Shown piece by piece: positions 60,766 to 64,000 of a DNA stretch of 64,000 nt; position 1 is the first letter of the stretch, and every line of letters starts with the position of its first letter. A program made the position numbers and the translations under genes. This stretch comes from Motacilla alba alba (Eukaryota > Chordata > Aves > Passeriformes > Motacillidae), in NCBI RefSeq assembly GCF_015832195.1, contig NC_052016.1, positions 32,819,129 to 32,883,128 of the forward strand, given 5' to 3'. The notes below the pieces were generated by a model. It saw nothing but the letters and a program-made list of their open reading frames with translations, was not told the origin of the DNA and made no database searches.

Positions 60766-62342
60766 CCATTGCATTTCCATTAGGTTTTCCTTGAAAAAAG
60801 AAGAATTGTAGCATGAAAGAAACAGTAAATTGGTATAGGACTGACACAAAATGCTCAGCTCGATGTGTGATCTCCTATATTCCAACAGATCAATTAAGGC
60901 TGTTAAGAAAATATCACTGCTTGGGACATACACAGGCAATAACAGCATGTAAGAAAGAACGTTGTAAGGAGAGGGAATAGCCAAATGGGAGCTCAGAGTA
61001 TTTTTACATCTGTGGTTGTTCCCCAGGAACTCTGGGCATTTAAATCCATCAGCAACATCCTACCTGGGCACCTTGCATGTGAATTTCTATTCACCAGCCT
61101 TCCTGACAGGAAAGAATAACTGTGCTCATTTGAAAGAGGAAAACAAGATTCAATAAATTCCTCAAAATCAAACTTGAAGCCTCTAGGAGAGATGAGAATC
61201 AGAGACTCTCCAAGTCATACACATACAGTTTGTATTGGAAAGCAAAATAAAAATTTGGGGTTTTTTTGCTTTTTGATTTGAGTCTCTACAGTCAATCCTA
61301 CAGAATGAATTGGACCCTTCCCATCTTAGGCAGACCCAGACAGCTGCCCTATCCTGTCCTCATACCTCAAAAAACCATAAAGTTCACATCATACTATGAC
61401 ACCACAATAGTACAACAGCATCACAAGAGCACTTCCCAAGCTTCCACCTGTCTGCCTGTGAGAGAGAACTTTCAGCACAGCTGGGGGAATCTGACAAAGA
61501 TGATTTCAGCAGAAGGGATCTGCCTCATTTTAATTAAATGTCAGCCACCATTTCTGTTCAATCAGGTCCCACCTTGCCGATGCCATACTGTCACCACAAG
61601 ATGAGGATTAGTTCTAAAATTCCTGCCTCCTAAAGCAGCAGCAAGCTCCTTGCAACCTACCCAGCTATTTGACCATGCTCTTGCCACACAGGAAAAAAAT
61701 TCATCTCAATTGAAAGACTAGGGTATAGGAAGTAGAGTGGCATTTCCCAAGTGTCCTCCCCTCAACTCATCATGGCAGGAGGAGGGAATGGTCCTGTTCA
61801 GAGAGAAACAGACAGAGTGACTGATTGCATCCATGCCACTGAAAGATGCTGATGAGAAAAACCCAGGCTCCTGCCTGTCATATTTTCAAAACCCCCAGAC
61901 GCTGGCTTAGAGCCTTTCCTGTTGCTTTCCTTAAGCCTCTGTTAAGGAGGAAGAGTGAAGATCTTGGAGACAGCATTTAGAGTCACAGACAGTTCGGCAA
62001 GAGACAATTTTTCACCCCGTTAAATCCCTCTGCAGAATATTATCTGCTGGTTTTCCCTCTCTTTTATGATTTTCTTATGATTATCTCCTGCTGTTTCTGT
62101 CCTCAGCAGCCAAATAAATAAATAGCAGTGTAGCTGTCAGCAGCTTTAGCTGAGTAAGAAGGCCCTGCATACAGCCTAGGTGGGCTGCCCCCTCCTTGCC
62201 TTCAGCACTGCTGCCCTCCTGGTAGATTCAGGATTCTGAGACCTAATGGCAAGAGGGAATGAGAAGGGGCTAAGAGTGCAGACGCTTGTCTGCCCACGTT
62301 TTGCTCTGAAGACTGAGACACATCACTGTCTCACATGCAAAG
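60766..62342. other. Non-coding stretch, no gene recognised
   Basis: Unique sequence without an exon-like or repeat signal that I can name. Confidence 0.55.
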
Positions 62343-62375
62343 GATGATGATGATGATGATGATGATAATAATAAC
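62343..62375. repeat. GAT trinucleotide microsatellite
   Basis: Eight exact GAT units (62,343-62,366) pass into AAT and AAC units. It lies about 100 bases upstream of a MIR-like relic. Confidence 0.95.
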
Positions 62376-62467
62376 AACAGCAAGTTATGGAGGAGAAGGG
62401 TTGTGAATATTTAATCTGTGCTTGGAGCATGTTTTTATCATAATCCAAAAGCACAAATGAAAAAAAA

Positions 62468-62600
62468 AAAACAGTGCCAGAGACAGATGAAGATACTTAA
62501 ATGGGGTCACAAAGCCAGTCTGTGGCAGAGGCAGAAATAAAAGCCAACCAATCTGATAGCAAAACACTAGTGTCTTCCCCTTAAAACAATTATGCCCTTC
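62468..62600 (+). mobile_element. MIR-like SINE relic
   Basis: ATACTTAAATGGGGTCACAAAGCCAGTCTGTGGCAGAGGCAGAAATAAAAGCC (62,493-62,545), read in pieces, follows the MIR tail 'TTAAGTGACTTGCCCAAGGTCACACAGCAAGTCTGTGGCAGAGCCGGGAATAGAACCC'. The CTAGTGTCTTCCCCTTAAAAC part (62,567-62,587) matches 'CCAGTGCCTTAACCAC'. A run of 12 A (62,460-62,471) directly precedes it. Confidence 0.6.
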
Positions 62601-64000
62601 AAAAATAGAAATGTGCTTGTTTCTCTTGTGCATGTGTCCTCTCTTCCTTTCTTCCTACCTTCCCTACTTTACTTTCTCCTCTGCCTAGTTTATTTGTACA
62701 ACAGTTGCCCAGGTGAGCTGAGCACTTCTCCCACAAAAGCCAAGAGATGATGTCTAGGTAGGGGGACCTATGAGTCTGGCTACTGTGTTCATTCAGAGCT
62801 CAGGAATTCTTCTGCAGACTCATTTTCTACACTGCCTAGGGATTCTGGCACCTTTGGGGCCATGTTTAATTCATCTCCTGTGACTATGAGATCTTTTGCA
62901 AGTACTGATTCTGTCTTTTTCACAAGCTTGATGCTCAGATGCCAGGCTTTTCTCTTCTATATATAGTTTTCTTCTTCTTCCTACTTAGACAAAGCTTTTC
63001 CTCTACTCCTGCCTCCATCTTTGGTTTTACTCTTTATTGTCTTTTACTCCTTCTTTGCTTTCAACATTATCTTCCTCGTTTTTACTTTCTGAGAATTCTT
63101 CTCTTTGCCTCGACACAACCCGTTCTCTTTTATAATAAGTGTCTGTACATGCTTCTTCAAATACTCTCCCCAGCCTCCACATCTATCTCTGCCCATGCCT
63201 CCTGTCCTTCCCAACTTGTTAGGCATTGCTGGATCTTATCAAATGGACACCTTTCTAGGGGTGCACTGTATATCAATAACATGATTCATTTCTCACTGCA
63301 TATATACCAAATTGACTTATTTTTAACATAACTATTAGAAGCTAAGTCTCATGGAAGTGTCAGCAGCTGCAACAAACCAAAGATGGCTAGTTTTGGACAA
63401 TGTGAGATACCTTACACCAGCAGTCACTTCTTTGATTAACATCCACTTTTCAGGGAAAAAAGCATTTACTTCCTATTTCTGCCACCTCATATAACACATA
63501 AGATAAAAAAAGGCAGAGAAAGGGTTAGAAATCCATGTCTAGGTATCTACTATTCCATGAACATGAAAAGGTCTCACACTTCCAGCCCTTCTCTCAGTAT
63601 TTTCCAGACTTCAAACCAGAGTGCTGATGGGAACAAAAGCGAATCTACTTGCCTGGAGAAGAAGAAATTTCTTACTCTTTTTTATATAGATGGTGTGATT
63701 TCAGTGAGCAAAGAAGTGCCAACCCTCTCCCAACTGTCACAGGATCTGGCTTTCTTTCCTGACAACACTTTGAGAACCCAAAGGTTTTGAAGACCTGAAA
63801 ACAGGGGCTTTGTGCCTTATCTTGCTTTCAGATTGTGATCTCTTTCCTAGCACTGGAAAGAGCAAGGACCAAGTCAGTTCCTTTGCACCTATTTACACAA
63901 ATTTTCAGGTGCTCCATCCACTTGATGCAATCTTTTTCAACTACTCCCTTCCTTCTAATATGCAACATACCCACTGTGAAGGATTTTGTTGAGCTTAGGT
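62601..64000. other. Non-coding stretch, no gene recognised
   Basis: Pyrimidine-rich patches (about 62,637-62,690 and 62,965-63,060) and otherwise AT-rich unique sequence. A 130-codon plus-strand frame at 62,939-63,331 is Phe/Leu/Ser-rich because of the pyrimidine content and is not called. Confidence 0.55.

Noticed and set aside
1..64000. CRISPR array, phage, operon or toxin-type system
   Set aside because: No regularly spaced repeats, no closely packed genes with ribosome binding sites and no such protein families. The repeat content is that of a bird genome.

Overview
This looks like a stretch of bird nuclear DNA. The strongest clues are chicken-repeat-1 (CR1) LINE fragments with avian-type 3' ends (near 14.3-15.3 kb and 36.7-37.3 kb). 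There is also a long LTR-like interspersed repeat that I recognise from bird genomes (40.5-41.2 kb), plus much older amniote fossils (an L3/CR1-like tail and MIR/CORE-SINE-like relics). Bacterial or viral gene organisation is absent. There is no operon-like packing, and the longest uninterrupted frames (about 120-180 codons) are low-complexity, Cys/Trp-rich or antisense to repeats, as expected of chance frames in non-coding vertebrate DNA. All family assignments come from reading and recall, not from a search.

The window is almost entirely intronic or intergenic. I find no complete protein-coding gene, tRNA, rRNA or CRISPR array. Three places could belong to genes. (1) At 54,716/54,717 on the minus strand, a near-ideal 3' splice site (branch-point-like CACTAAC, about 23 pyrimidine-rich bases, CAG) is followed at once by a perfect 5' splice site (GTAAGT). 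This is the textbook form of a recursive splice site, and 140 bases further on comes a second GTAAGT donor. (2) At 25,440-25,493 on the minus strand is a 54-base (18-codon) candidate exon, with a strong polypyrimidine tract and an AAG|GTAAGA donor. (3) At 11,479-11,772 on the plus strand is a protein-like open segment of unknown identity, with a short resemblance to the OAR motif of paired-like homeoproteins. Items 1 and 2 lie on the same strand. Together they suggest that much of the window is the very long intron(s) of a minus-strand gene whose main exons lie outside.

Layout: 0-4 kb unique sequence; 4.3-4.6 kb ancient CR1/L3-like tail; 7.85-8.23 kb CpG-rich segment; 11.5 kb coding-like segment; 14.3-15.3 kb plus-strand CR1; 17.0 kb A-rich tract; 19.9 and 23.9 kb possible old LINE/SINE relics; 25.3-25.5 kb double hairpin and candidate exon; 26.9 kb ATCTT pentanucleotide array; 28.1 kb T/G-rich tract; 29.7 kb poly(T); 36.7-37.3 kb minus-strand CR1; 38.0 kb MIR-like relic; 40.5-41.2 kb LTR-like repeat; 42.3 kb G-quadruplex-like run; 54.7 kb recursive splice site; 56-58 kb MIR relic and AT-rich homeobox-motif blocks; 62.3-62.6 kb GAT array and MIR-like relic. 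Several perfect 11-12 bp hairpins are scattered through the window, more than base composition alone should give.
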